Source: Anaerolineae bacterium (GTDB lineage Bacteria; Chloroflexota; Anaerolineae; JACIWR01). Taken from it: a DNA stretch of 9,283 nucleotides. The stretch lies in contig JAGGZG010000175.1 of the NCBI GenBank assembly GCA_021162125.1, forward strand, positions 1 to 9,283. The letters are read 5' to 3'. The position numbers and the translations under genes were made by a program. The notes beneath the pieces were generated by a model. It did no database searches, was not told where the DNA came from, and was given only the letters and a program-made list of their open reading frames with translations. Positions 1 through 6,627 of the stretch are shown piece by piece (the first letter of the stretch is position 1; every line of letters begins with the position of its first letter).

Positions 1-117
1 ATCACCGAACGCACCAAGTACGACGTGTGGTACATCGAGAACTGGTCGCTGTGGCTGGACATCAAGATTCTGATCCGCACCATCTTCATGGCTTTCACCG
101 ACCGGAATGCGTATTGA
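1..117 (+). CDS. 3' end of polyprenyl-phosphate sugar phosphotransferase (partial)
   Basis: The first 38 codons of the window are open in frame 1 and end at TGA (115-117). The peptide contains YDVWYIENWSLWLDIKIL followed by a short hydrophobic/basic tail. This matches the conserved C-terminus of the bacterial sugar transferase family (WbaP/ExoY/WcaJ type), where a Y-IENWSLW-D-KIL-RT motif closes the protein. Members are membrane-bound and move a sugar-1-phosphate from a nucleotide sugar to undecaprenyl phosphate, the first step of exopolysaccharide, capsule or O-antigen repeat synthesis. The start and catalytic part lie outside the window, so the sugar cannot be judged. It is the only supported + strand gene and converges on the secreted PLD-like gene; a strong hairpin lies 23 nt after its stop. 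The family call is fairly sure from the motif alone. Confidence 0.75.
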   Translation: MTERTKYDVWYIENWSLWLDIKILIRTIFMAFTDRNAY

Positions 118-140
118 CGTGGGGCGTAGAAATTATGAGC

Positions 141-180
141 ACAGCCCCCTGTGACACATTCACAGGGGGCTGTTTGCTTT
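141..180 (+). terminator. Rho-independent terminator after the sugar transferase gene
   Basis: A perfect 13-bp inverted repeat, acagccccctgtg (141-153) and cacagggggctgt (161-173), encloses a 7-nt loop and is followed on the + strand by ttgcttt. It sits between convergent genes. On the minus strand the hairpin is followed by gctcataattt, a weaker U tract, so it may also stop transcripts of the PLD-like gene that ends at 199. Confidence 0.8.
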
Positions 181-198
181 CCTGACCGGATCAGGTAT

Positions 199-3100
199 CT
201 ACCACACGGTCACACTCCCCGGATCGGCGGGGGCGTAATTCACGCGGAAATCGCGGGCGCAGTCGCCAGAGTCGCGGTTGGCGGGCCAGCGTTCCAGGGA
301 GTCGTCGCTATACACCGAGGCCAGATCGGTGAAAGGAGCCACGCCGGGGTAGCTTCCAGTGCCGTAGACTACCACGTCCACGGCCGCACCGCTGGCATCC
401 AGGAGCAGTACTTCGTCGCCGCTGTTGCCCAGGGTGAAATCACCGTCGCCCCAGTTCGTGGGGGTCAGGTCGGGGATGGCCGGGTCGGTGTTGTTCAGTT
501 CGTAATCGGGATCGGCCTGGGTGCCGTACCCGAAGCTGCGGAAGCCGGTGGCCGTCTGGGCGATGACCAGCGTCTGCCCTGGCCCGATCTGCGCCCCGTC
601 CGGGAACTGGTAGAGGCGCTCGTAGTCGCCGGGGTTCACCGCGTCGCCCAGCCGAAATCCGGCCAGGGTGACGGTGATGGCCGTAGGATTGTACAGCTCG
701 ATCCACTCTTTGCCCGCATCGTCCCCGGCGGGATTGTAGAGCACCTCGCTGATGAGCAGGTGGTTGGCCACCGGTACGTAATCCTTCGTCACCAGCGGCA
801 GGTAGACGGCGTTCTGGCCGGGGGATAGAGAGGGAGCGGCGTCCCAGTCGTAGTCAAACACCCCGGCCAGGTACGCGCCGGCCTCGGCGGAGCAGACCTG
901 CAGGGCCAGCTCGCGGTTGGCCTTGGCCGAGGTCTCGGTGCCGTTGAGGCTGCCCACGTGCAGGTAGTCATCGTCGCTCTGGGCATCGTCCACCAGGACC
1001 ATCTTGTTGTGGATGCCCAGGCCGGCCGGGTTGCCCAGGCGACATTCCAGGGCCAGTGTCTCGGATACGGCAATGGTGTTCACGTAGCTGCACGTGGCTG
1101 CGTTGTTGTTCGCCTCTTCAGGATCATCATAGTAGCTGTCGAGAAGGATGCGCACGGTCGCCCCCCGGCGCGCGGCGGCGATGTAGGCCTCCAGGCGGGG
1201 GTTGGGGTCGTCCTCGGCGTTGTTGCCCCAGTGGGGGCGCTCGTACATCTGCTCGACCAGGACGGTGTCGCTCACGCCGGCGCGGGCCACCATCGCCAGC
1301 AGGCCATCGGTCTCGCGTAGGCTGGTCTCCGGCGATTGCACGACCTCAAAGGCCATCTCGGTGTTCGGCAGGATAAAGGGAGTGGGGAACTGCACTGGAT
1401 ACGACCAGCCGCCAGAGGTGTAGACCGGGGTGTAGCTGACTGGCGGGGTGTAGGGCGCGGTGCCCCAGGCCACGATGTCGTTATGATGGGTAGGATCGCA
1501 GTCGGCGGAGAAGATGCGCTCCGCGTGAGCCACCACCTCTGGCGCGTCGGTGACGAGGACGACGCCGCGATGGCCCCAGGTGCCGTCGGTTTTATCGTCG
1601 GCGGGCATGCCGTTGGGCCCGAAGTTCTCCGAGCCGATGAGCACTCGCTGGCCGTCCACGATGGCGAACTTGGCGTGCTGATAGGCGTAGCGGTCGTGAA
1701 TATCCGCGCCGGGGTCGTTGTGCATCAGGTAGACGTTGCCCCCGGCGTTTGCGATCTGCTGGCAGACCCACCGCTCTTGGTCGGTTATCCCGGAGGCGGG
1801 GCCGCCTTCCAGTAACATGGTCACGGTAACGCCGCGCTGGAGGGCCTCGGTGATCACGCCGGTGAGGTGCGCGTTCTCGAAGGTGTAGCCCTCCAGCAGG
1901 ATGCTCTGCTGGGCGCTCTGGAAGAAGGCGCGCACAGCCTCGTAGCTGTTGTCGGGGGCGACAGCGATGGTCAGCGTGGCCGTGCGCGTGATCTTCAGGG
2001 TCTGGGTGAAGGTATCCAGGTCCCAGCCGGGGTACTGCACCTTCTTGCCGTAGAGGTCGCCCTCGTCCACCGGGCCGAAGAGGTTGGCCCCCGGCGCGGT
2101 GGACTGCGCCCAATCGGCGGCGGTGTCGGTATCCTCCAGGGGCAGGGCGGTGGATTCGTTCCGCTTGCGGTAGAGGATTTGGCCCGCAGACGAGTAGCCG
2201 GGGTAGGGTTGCACGGCCTCGCCGCTCCACCCGCTGACGTTGGTGTCGCCATCGCCGTAGACAAAGGTATCCACCACCACGTCGTTGCGTAGGGTAAGCA
2301 CCTCACCGCCGTCTTCAAGGCCGCCAGTGTATGTCTGATCGGCAGGGATGTTGCTCACGGTGGTATCATCGGTGCGCTCCAAGAGGTAGTACCCGTGGGC
2401 GGGAATAGTGCCGGTGAGGGCGATGGAGGGCGAGCCGTCCTCGGCTGCCAGGGTCCAGCCGTTGAGGTCAATGTCCTGGTCGGTGTTGTTCTTGAGTTCG
2501 ATCCATTCGTCGTAGGTGGAAGCTGCGGTGCCCATCCAGGCCACCTCGTTAATGACCACCTCACCGGCGCGGTGGGCCAGCGTGCCGCTGAGCACGGAAT
2601 TGGCCGCTTTGGGCGTGCCAGTGATGGGGTTGTTCTCGGCGTCCAGGCCCACGCCCGTGGCCGTCGCCGTGGCCCAGTTGCTGGCCGTGTCCGCTTCCGT
2701 GGGATCGCGGCGTTCCATGGTGGCTTTCTGACTCGCCGGTGAGTTGATCCCCGCGTACCAGCCATCAGCGCAGCCATCGTTTGCCGTGTCGTTGGTACGG
2801 GTGTACAGCAGGAAAAGTTGGCCGCCAGCATTTCTGAACTGCACGGCGCTGCCCGGCGTGGACATATCGGGCACGGTGGGGTCCGAGTCCTCCCATTCCA
2901 GGTCGGGTTTGAAGCCGAAGTAACGCTCGAAGTCCACCGCCCGCCGGGCGCACCACACGCTCTGTCCCGGCCCGATGACCGTGGTGCCGGAGAAGACGGC
3001 GGTGCGCTCGCTGGCGTCGCGCACCTGCCAGGTCTCGGTGAGGGTCACGGTGCTGGTGGAGACGTTGGTCAGGCGAAAAGCCTCGTCGTACTCGGTGCTG

Positions 3101-3282
3101 GGTGTGTAGCCGTCGGGATATACGGCGGAGATGAGAATGCCCGTCGGCGGGTCGCCGGATTGAGTCCGGGGTTTGGCTGCCGCGCCGTGGCCCATCCACG
3201 CTAGCAGCGCTACCGTGGCCACGAGGCCCAGGGCAAGGGTAAAGAGTAGCGGCTTGACTCGATAGCGGATACCTGCCTTCAT
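199..3282 (-). CDS. Secreted protein with two phospholipase D domains and three lamin-tail-like domains
   Basis: This 1027-aa protein begins with a basic N-terminus and a hydrophobic stretch (about residues 10-29), a likely signal peptide. Domain order: an LTD-like beta domain (about 48-170); a clear lamin-tail domain (about 240-345, motif VINEVAWMG...YDEWIELKN); a first PLDc domain (about 430-600, HAKFAIVDG giving H536, K538, D543, then GSEN); a second PLDc domain (about 660-815, HNKMVLVDD giving H758, K760, D765, then GSLN); and a third lamin-tail domain (about 842-970, LLISEVLYNP...KEWIELYNP). Two HxK motifs are what a monomeric PLD-superfamily enzyme needs for one active site, so phosphodiester hydrolysis or transfer on phospholipid or nucleic acid outside the cell is plausible. 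The substrate is unknown. VYLPLV (from residue 826) separates PLD2 from LTD3. ATG 3282 is preferred over an upstream TTG at 3318, because AAAGGGGG precedes the ATG and the TTG lies in a repeat. The fold calls are firm; the function is inferred. Confidence 0.85.
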   Translation of the reverse strand: MKAGIRYRVKPLLFTLALGLVATVALLAWMGHGAAAKPRTQSGDPPTGILISAVYPDGYTPSTEYDEAFRLTNVSTSTVTLTETWQVRDASERTAVFSGTTVIGPGQSVWCARRAVDFERYFGFKPDLEWEDSDPTVPDMSTPGSAVQFRNAGGQLFLLYTRTNDTANDGCADGWYAGINSPASQKATMERRDPTEADTASNWATATATGVGLDAENNPITGTPKAANSVLSGTLAHRAGEVVINEVAWMGTAASTYDEWIELKNNTDQDIDLNGWTLAAEDGSPSIALTGTIPAHGYYLLERTDDTTVSNIPADQTYTGGLEDGGEVLTLRNDVVVDTFVYGDGDTNVSGWSGEAVQPYPGYSSAGQILYRKRNESTALPLEDTDTAADWAQSTAPGANLFGPVDEGDLYGKKVQYPGWDLDTFTQTLKITRTATLTIAVAPDNSYEAVRAFFQSAQQSILLEGYTFENAHLTGVITEALQRGVTVTMLLEGGPASGITDQERWVCQQIANAGGNVYLMHNDPGADIHDRYAYQHAKFAIVDGQRVLIGSENFGPNGMPADDKTDGTWGHRGVVLVTDAPEVVAHAERIFSADCDPTHHNDIVAWGTAPYTPPVSYTPVYTSGGWSYPVQFPTPFILPNTEMAFEVVQSPETSLRETDGLLAMVARAGVSDTVLVEQMYERPHWGNNAEDDPNPRLEAYIAAARRGATVRILLDSYYDDPEEANNNAATCSYVNTIAVSETLALECRLGNPAGLGIHNKMVLVDDAQSDDDYLHVGSLNGTETSAKANRELALQVCSAEAGAYLAGVFDYDWDAAPSLSPGQNAVYLPLVTKDYVPVANHLLISEVLYNPAGDDAGKEWIELYNPTAITVTLAGFRLGDAVNPGDYERLYQFPDGAQIGPGQTLVIAQTATGFRSFGYGTQADPDYELNNTDPAIPDLTPTNWGDGDFTLGNSGDEVLLLDASGAAVDVVVYGTGSYPGVAPFTDLASVYSDDSLERWPANRDSGDCARDFRVNYAPADPGSVTVW

Positions 3283-3286
3283 AACG

Positions 3287-3294
3287 CCCCCTTT
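3287..3294 (-). promoter_or_regulatory. Ribosome binding site deciding the start of the PLD/LTD gene
   Basis: On the minus strand AAAGGGGG lies 4 nt before ATG 3282. The longer reading frame from TTG 3318 has no comparable site and would add 12 residues before the signal peptide, partly encoded by repeat sequence. Confidence 0.6.
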
Positions 3295-3305
3295 CGTCTT
3301 GTCGG

Positions 3306-3325
3306 CAACCCGTAGCAACCCGTAG
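3306..3325 (+). repeat. Tandem 10-bp duplication next to REP copy A
   Basis: caacccgtag occurs twice in direct succession (3306-3315 and 3316-3325). The second copy ends in the GTAG foot of the adjacent REP palindrome. It may be a remnant of a second REP end or a small slippage duplication. Confidence 0.6.
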
Positions 3326-3354
3326 GTTGGGTTGAGGCGTAGCCGAAACCCAAC
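3321..3354 (+). repeat. REP copy A (RAYT-associated palindrome)
   Basis: cgtag precedes an imperfect hairpin whose 8-bp stem is gttgggtt (3326-3333) with aacccaac (3347-3354). A short inner ggc/gcc stem lies in the loop. It has the same orientation as copy C (4001-4037) and shares its core except for one base in the loop. The GTAG tetranucleotide at the foot is the kind of signal known for REP elements recognised by RAYT transposases. Confidence 0.75.
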
Positions 3355-3362
3355 GCCTCACG

Positions 3363-3905
3363 TCATTCGGAACCAATGCCAACGGGAAAGACTATTTCAT
3401 CTCCATCACCCCACGCCGCATCATAAATGCCCTTCTGCACATAGCGATGGAAACTCGAATACGGCCACTCTCGCGGTGCCTTCACCAAACCGTGTTTCAC
3501 AGGGTTATAATGGATATACTCTACGTGCCGGATGAAATCCCGCTCGTCCCGGATTTGATGCTCCCAGAATCGCCGTTGCCATACCGCTTGTTCGCCTTTC
3601 CGTTCCCGTGAAATAGACACACGACCACGGTAAGTCGCGTCGCATTTCCGCGTGAAGTAGCTCTTGATCAGCCGCCAGCGGGTTGAAAATTCGCTATCCC
3701 CCTCGGGTAACGTCCAGATGCAATGCAGATGATCGGGCAGCACGACAATCGCTTCGATCTTGAAGGGGTGTCGAGCCATCACATAGCGGAAGGCCACTCT
3801 CAACAGAACAATGTTTTCAGGGTCGCACAGAAACTTACGCCTGTTGTAGGTGACCAATGTGAAAAAGTATGTGCCCCCTGCTGTGCGAGCTCTCCGATAT
3901 TGCAT
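3363..3905 (-). CDS. REP-associated tyrosine transposase (RAYT, Y1/IS200-like)
   Basis: The 180-aa protein has the HUH motif DHLH (H59-L-H61) after EAIVVLP and the downstream Tyr in YIHYNPVKHGLV (Y130, the likely nucleophile). It also has the flanking W-Q-RFWEHQIRDERDF segment typical of the Y1 transposase family. These enzymes cut and rejoin single-stranded DNA at REP hairpins through a 5'-phosphotyrosine bond. The key residues are present and the length is normal for RAYTs, so the gene looks intact. The start at ATG 3905 has GAGGG 8 nt upstream. It lies between REP copy A (3321-3354) and the partial copy B (3926-3945), with full copy C beyond. It has no IS-type left and right ends, which fits a domesticated RAYT rather than a free IS200/IS605 element. 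Identification is strong. Confidence 0.92.
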   Translation of the reverse strand: MQYRRARTAGGTYFFTLVTYNRRKFLCDPENIVLLRVAFRYVMARHPFKIEAIVVLPDHLHCIWTLPEGDSEFSTRWRLIKSYFTRKCDATYRGRVSISRERKGEQAVWQRRFWEHQIRDERDFIRHVEYIHYNPVKHGLVKAPREWPYSSFHRYVQKGIYDAAWGDGDEIVFPVGIGSE

Positions 3906-3925
3906 CGGTCATTCCCTCGCGAGAT

Positions 3926-3945
3926 GTTGGGTTTCGGCTGCGCCT
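3926..3945 (-). repeat. REP copy B, half copy in inverted orientation
   Basis: gttgggtttcggctgcgcct (20 nt) is identical to the reverse complement of most of copy C. The second arm is lost: ttaacttg stands where caaccc is expected, so no full hairpin can form. It lies 21 nt upstream of the RAYT start, in opposite orientation to copies A and C. Confidence 0.7.
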
Positions 3946-3950
3946 TAACT

Positions 3951-3966
3951 TGTATACTTGTATACT
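3951..3966. repeat. Tandem 8-bp repeat tgtatact x2 upstream of RAYT
   Basis: tgtatact occurs at 3951-3958 and again at 3959-3966, each copy containing the palindrome gtatac. It is the most AT-rich spot in the RAYT upstream region and could be part of its promoter or a regulator site. Function is not shown. Confidence 0.35.
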
Positions 3967-4000
3967 GGACCCGAACCTTAACAACCTCGAATAGCCCGTA

Positions 4001-4037
4001 GTAGGTTGGGTTGAGGCGCAGCCGAAACCCAACCTAC
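4001..4037. repeat. REP copy C, perfect 12-bp palindrome overlapping the hydrolase stop
   Basis: gtaggttgggtt (4001-4012) pairs perfectly with aacccaacctac (4026-4037) across a 13-nt loop with an inner ggc/gcc pair. It is the most intact of the three copies. On the minus strand the repeat begins inside the last codons of the hydrolase gene, and its GTAG foot supplies the TAG stop (4034-4036). The hairpin may also stabilise the 3' end of that mRNA or end it. Confidence 0.85.
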
Positions 4038-5026
4038 TCAATTTCCGCCGCCTCCTCCAGCACCTCGCTGACGGCGATGGCCTCTGGGGTACGTGGCGCT
4101 CGTTTGCGGCCCAGCATCCAACTCGCCCCCAGGATCAACGTCCAGGGCACGAGGAGAGTGATCAGAAAATAAGGCAGGGGTTGCAGAAGCGGGGCATCGG
4201 AGAAGCGGTCCAAGTTAAAGACGATGAGTACCAGACTGAGCCACACGGTGAGGAAGTTGGGCAGGGCGTCGCCGGAGTGCAGCAGCTTGAGGCCGGGGAC
4301 GCGGCGGCGGGTCAGCGGGAAGAAGAGGTTGCTACCCATGTAGCCCAGTTGGTCTTCCAGGATGTGCACCAGCGCGCCCAGGCCTAACACCAGGCCGTGC
4401 AGTGGGCTGAACAATGCGCCCAGCAAACCGAGGGCCAGGGCCAGGGTCAGGGAATGGCTCCAGCGGCGGTGCCAGGGCAGGAAGATGATGTCTACCGCGT
4501 CGCCCCGGCGCTGGAAAGTCAGCGAGGGGCCACTGAAGATGTCCACCACCACTTCGGCGTCGTAGGTGGGACGCATGGGCGCGCTCACGGGCGCGCGGCC
4601 CTCGGCCGGTTCAACGGGTTCGCTGCCGGGATAGGGCACCTGCGCTGTGGTGACCAGCGGCCCGATGCGAACGATGACCTCGCCAGCCTCGGTGTCGAAG
4701 AGGACGCGGTACTGGCGCCACAGGTCGGCACCCAGCTTCATGGTGTGGAGCTGAACCGTGACCGGCCCGCCCTCGAAAGCCTGATCCATCGCGCGGGCCA
4801 GGGTCTCGGCCATGGCCTGCGGGTTCGGGGCGGCGGGGTCGGGATCAATGCTGTAGTCCACGTGCTCGAAATAGCGCGCCAGTTTGAAGTCCAGGGTGTC
4901 GGGCAGGATACCGCCGATGCCGCCCAGCACCAGGATAAACGAGAGGTCCTGCGCGGCGGCCTGTACCGCCTGGGGAAAGAAGGTGGCCACGGCCACGCCG
5001 GAGATGAAATGAGCGATGCCTTTCAT
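4034..5026 (-). CDS. YdjM-family (LexA-binding, DUF457-like) membrane metal-dependent hydrolase
   Basis: The 330-aa protein shows the family's scattered His/Asp set: GIAHFISG (H6), GGILPDTLD (D43, D46), HRRWSHS (H186, H191), HILEDQLG (H221, D225) and HSGDALPN (H250, D253). Hydrophobic segments lie at about 28-42, 193-220, 257-271 and 286-303. A polar insertion at about residues 55-180 is longer than in short YdjM proteins. Members are integral membrane proteins with a putative metal site; their substrate is generally unknown. The gene follows the Reg_prop lipoprotein gene by 12 nt as sequenced. If the frame of that gene is restored, its TGA overlaps this ATG as ATGA (5026-5023), which indicates translational coupling. 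The stop codon lies in REP copy C. Family assignment is good; the reaction is not known. Confidence 0.8.
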   Translation of the reverse strand: MKGIAHFISGVAVATFFPQAVQAAAQDLSFILVLGGIGGILPDTLDFKLARYFEHVDYSIDPDPAAPNPQAMAETLARAMDQAFEGGPVTVQLHTMKLGADLWRQYRVLFDTEAGEVIVRIGPLVTTAQVPYPGSEPVEPAEGRAPVSAPMRPTYDAEVVVDIFSGPSLTFQRRGDAVDIIFLPWHRRWSHSLTLALALGLLGALFSPLHGLVLGLGALVHILEDQLGYMGSNLFFPLTRRRVPGLKLLHSGDALPNFLTVWLSLVLIVFNLDRFSDAPLLQPLPYFLITLLVPWTLILGASWMLGRKRAPRTPEAIAVSEVLEEAAEIE

Positions 5027-5038
5027 GGCATTGAAACC

Positions 5039-6424
5039 TCACGCTGCCTCAAGTGAAACCTCATCCCGATACAGTCGCCCACCCAGACGTTGCCCGCGCC
5101 GTCGAGGGCCACGTTCGGTGAGGAAGTGGCCCTGATATAGCCCTCCGCCGGCGGCGCGGAGTATCGTCCAGGTCTGCGTTTGGGGGTCGAAGCACCGGAT
5201 GCCGGCGTCGGTGGCCAGCCGGAGACGGCTGTCGGGGGCGACCCAGGGGTGGTGTATCTCCTCGCCCGGCCAGGTAGCAGTGTTGAACGGGGACGAGGAC
5301 ATGGCGGTGGGCGATGGCGCCGGCATCGACAAGGGCGTCGGGGTCGACAGCGGCGTGCCTCCGGGCGCCGGGGAGGGCGTCGGGACGCCGCGCCCCACTT
5401 TGTACGCGCTCCAACGCTCGCCGTCGAAGCAGGAGACACCTCCGGTCACGCCGGCGCAAATCCGGCCATCGGGGGCCACGGTGATGGCCCGACCACTGTC
5501 GCTGAGCAGTCCATCGCTCTCGGTGTAAATGGTCCAATGCTCACCATCGAAGCGTGAAATGCCTTCAGGGGTAGCGAACCACACTGCGCCGTCTGGCCCC
5601 ACGGCGATGTCCCTGACCCAATTGTTGGCTAATCCGTCGTTTTCGGTGTAGGTGACCCATGCCTCTCCGTCGAAGCGGGAAACGCCCCGCCGGGTGCCAA
5701 CCCAGACCGCGCCGTCAGGGGCCACGGCGATGGCCTCGATGTCGTTGTCCACCAGACCGTCATCTCTGGTGTAGGAAGTCCAACTTTCGCCGTCAAATCG
5801 AGCGAGGCCCCCTGTGCCGGCGGTCGTCTCTGTACCGCCGAACCAGATCGTCCCGTCGGGTGCTGCGGCGATAGCGGTGACGCCCAGGCGCGGTAGACCA
5901 TCGTCGGCGGTGTACGCCGTCCATGTTTGGCCGTCGAAGCGGTAGGCATAGCGGGCGACGCCAAACCAGAGGGCGCCATCGGGTGCTACGGTGATGTCGA
6001 AGATGCCGTTCCCCTTATCAGCCGAGCCGTCGTAGTCGGTGTATGTGGTCCAGCGCCGCCCGTCAAAACGGGAGATGTCCCCGTTCCGATACCCACCCAA
6101 CCATACGTCGCCATCGGGACCCACGGCGACGGCGGCGAGAAGCTCCTCCGCTAACCCATTCTCTTTGGTGAAATGGGTGCACAGGCCGCTCGCTGTGTCC
6201 AGCCGCAGGGCTCCGTCAGAGCTTGTGATCCAGAGGTTGCCATCATGGTCGAAGGCCAGATCATTCGGCAAGAAGGAATATGGCAGGGTGTCGCACGGCA
6301 CCGGTGCCGGCGTGGGTGGCGGCCCGCACGCCGACGCCAGCAGGGTCAATATAATGAGCACGGCTGGCACATCTAAATGCAACCTGCTATTCATCGGGTT
6401 CTTGCTTCTGTCCGATCCAGTCAT
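5039..6424 (-). CDS. Reg_prop beta-propeller lipoprotein with probable C-terminal frameshift
   Basis: The protein (461 aa as read) starts with a type II signal peptide: hydrophobic core AVLIILTLLA and lipobox LASAC, so Cys33 is the lipidated residue. About seven blades follow (residues 54-343), each of the form AVAPDGAVWVGT...GVSRFDGE.W..YT..DGL, matching two-component-regulator-propeller (Reg_prop) repeats. Next come a Pro/Thr-rich linker (about 346-380) and further blade-like sequence (VAPDSRLRLATDAGIRCFD). It is predicted to be anchored on the outer face of the membrane as a binding or sensing scaffold; the ligand is unknown. Around 5146-5158 the reading frame seems broken. The read frame ends in Arg/Gly-rich sequence, whereas the next frame gives SSPNVALDGAGNVWVGD and stops at 5023, overlapping the hydrolase ATG. 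No histidine kinase domain is present. Start ATG 6424 is chosen for its strong ribosome site and position before the signal peptide. Confidence 0.8.
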   Translation of the reverse strand: MTGSDRSKNPMNSRLHLDVPAVLIILTLLASACGPPPTPAPVPCDTLPYSFLPNDLAFDHDGNLWITSSDGALRLDTASGLCTHFTKENGLAEELLAAVAVGPDGDVWLGGYRNGDISRFDGRRWTTYTDYDGSADKGNGIFDITVAPDGALWFGVARYAYRFDGQTWTAYTADDGLPRLGVTAIAAAPDGTIWFGGTETTAGTGGLARFDGESWTSYTRDDGLVDNDIEAIAVAPDGAVWVGTRRGVSRFDGEAWVTYTENDGLANNWVRDIAVGPDGAVWFATPEGISRFDGEHWTIYTESDGLLSDSGRAITVAPDGRICAGVTGGVSCFDGERWSAYKVGRGVPTPSPAPGGTPLSTPTPLSMPAPSPTAMSSSPFNTATWPGEEIHHPWVAPDSRLRLATDAGIRCFDPQTQTWTILRAAGGGLYQGHFLTERGPRRRGQRLGGRLYRDEVSLEAA

Positions 6425-6428
6425 TGTA

Positions 6429-6433
6429 CCTCC
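6429..6433 (-). promoter_or_regulatory. Strong ribosome binding site of the Reg_prop lipoprotein gene
   Basis: GGAGG lies 4 nt before ATG 6424 on the minus strand (cgaggaggtacaATG). This fixes the start there rather than at the longer frame opening at 6544, whose first 40 residues show no signal-peptide character. Confidence 0.75.
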
Positions 6434-6483
6434 TCGTATAATGGTTCTCTGGGAATTGCCGTGGTGGGCGCACTGGAAGCTCA

Positions 6484-6522
6484 AACTTGTTTGGGTTTGC
6501 CGGCGGGCACCCCTAACAAGTT
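6484..6522 (-). terminator. Possible hairpin terminator between the two lipoprotein genes
   Basis: aacttgtttggg (6484-6495) and ccctaacaagtt (6511-6522) form a 12-bp inverted repeat with one mismatch. A 4-bp tgcc/ggca stem lies inside the loop. It is in the 203-nt gap between the WD40-like lipoprotein gene and the Reg_prop gene. The minus-strand sequence after the stem has only a short T run (ttt), so it could be a weak terminator of the upstream gene or another regulatory structure. Confidence 0.4.
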
Positions 6523-6627
6523 GGGGCATCCGAATCCCGACCAAAGGAGAAACTGCCGGCGAGTGCCCTCCTCCCTGCCGGGGTCATCATTGCCGGGACC
6601 AGAATGATTAGGACTGAGACCATTGTT

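Noticed and set aside
151..828. 225-codon open frame on the + strand
   Set aside because: It lies opposite the PLD/LTD gene, has low-complexity Gly/Val/Arg composition and no domain. It is a GC-driven shadow.
3283..3318. Upstream TTG start for the PLD/LTD gene
   Set aside because: It lies in repeat sequence without a ribosome site, while ATG 3282 has AAAGGGGG just ahead and begins a normal signal peptide.
3363..4037. Complete IS200/IS605 insertion sequence with TnpB
   Set aside because: No TnpB gene or subterminal IS ends are seen. The REP palindromes and protein features fit a RAYT instead.
4397..5056. 219-codon open frame on the + strand
   Set aside because: It lies opposite the hydrolase gene, which has clear family motifs. 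The + strand product is Gly/His/Arg-rich with no recognisable motif.
5180..6424. Internal DNA repeats in the propeller gene as a CRISPR or satellite array
   Set aside because: The periodicity of about 40-50 codons follows the protein blades, the copies diverge, and there are no uniform spacers.
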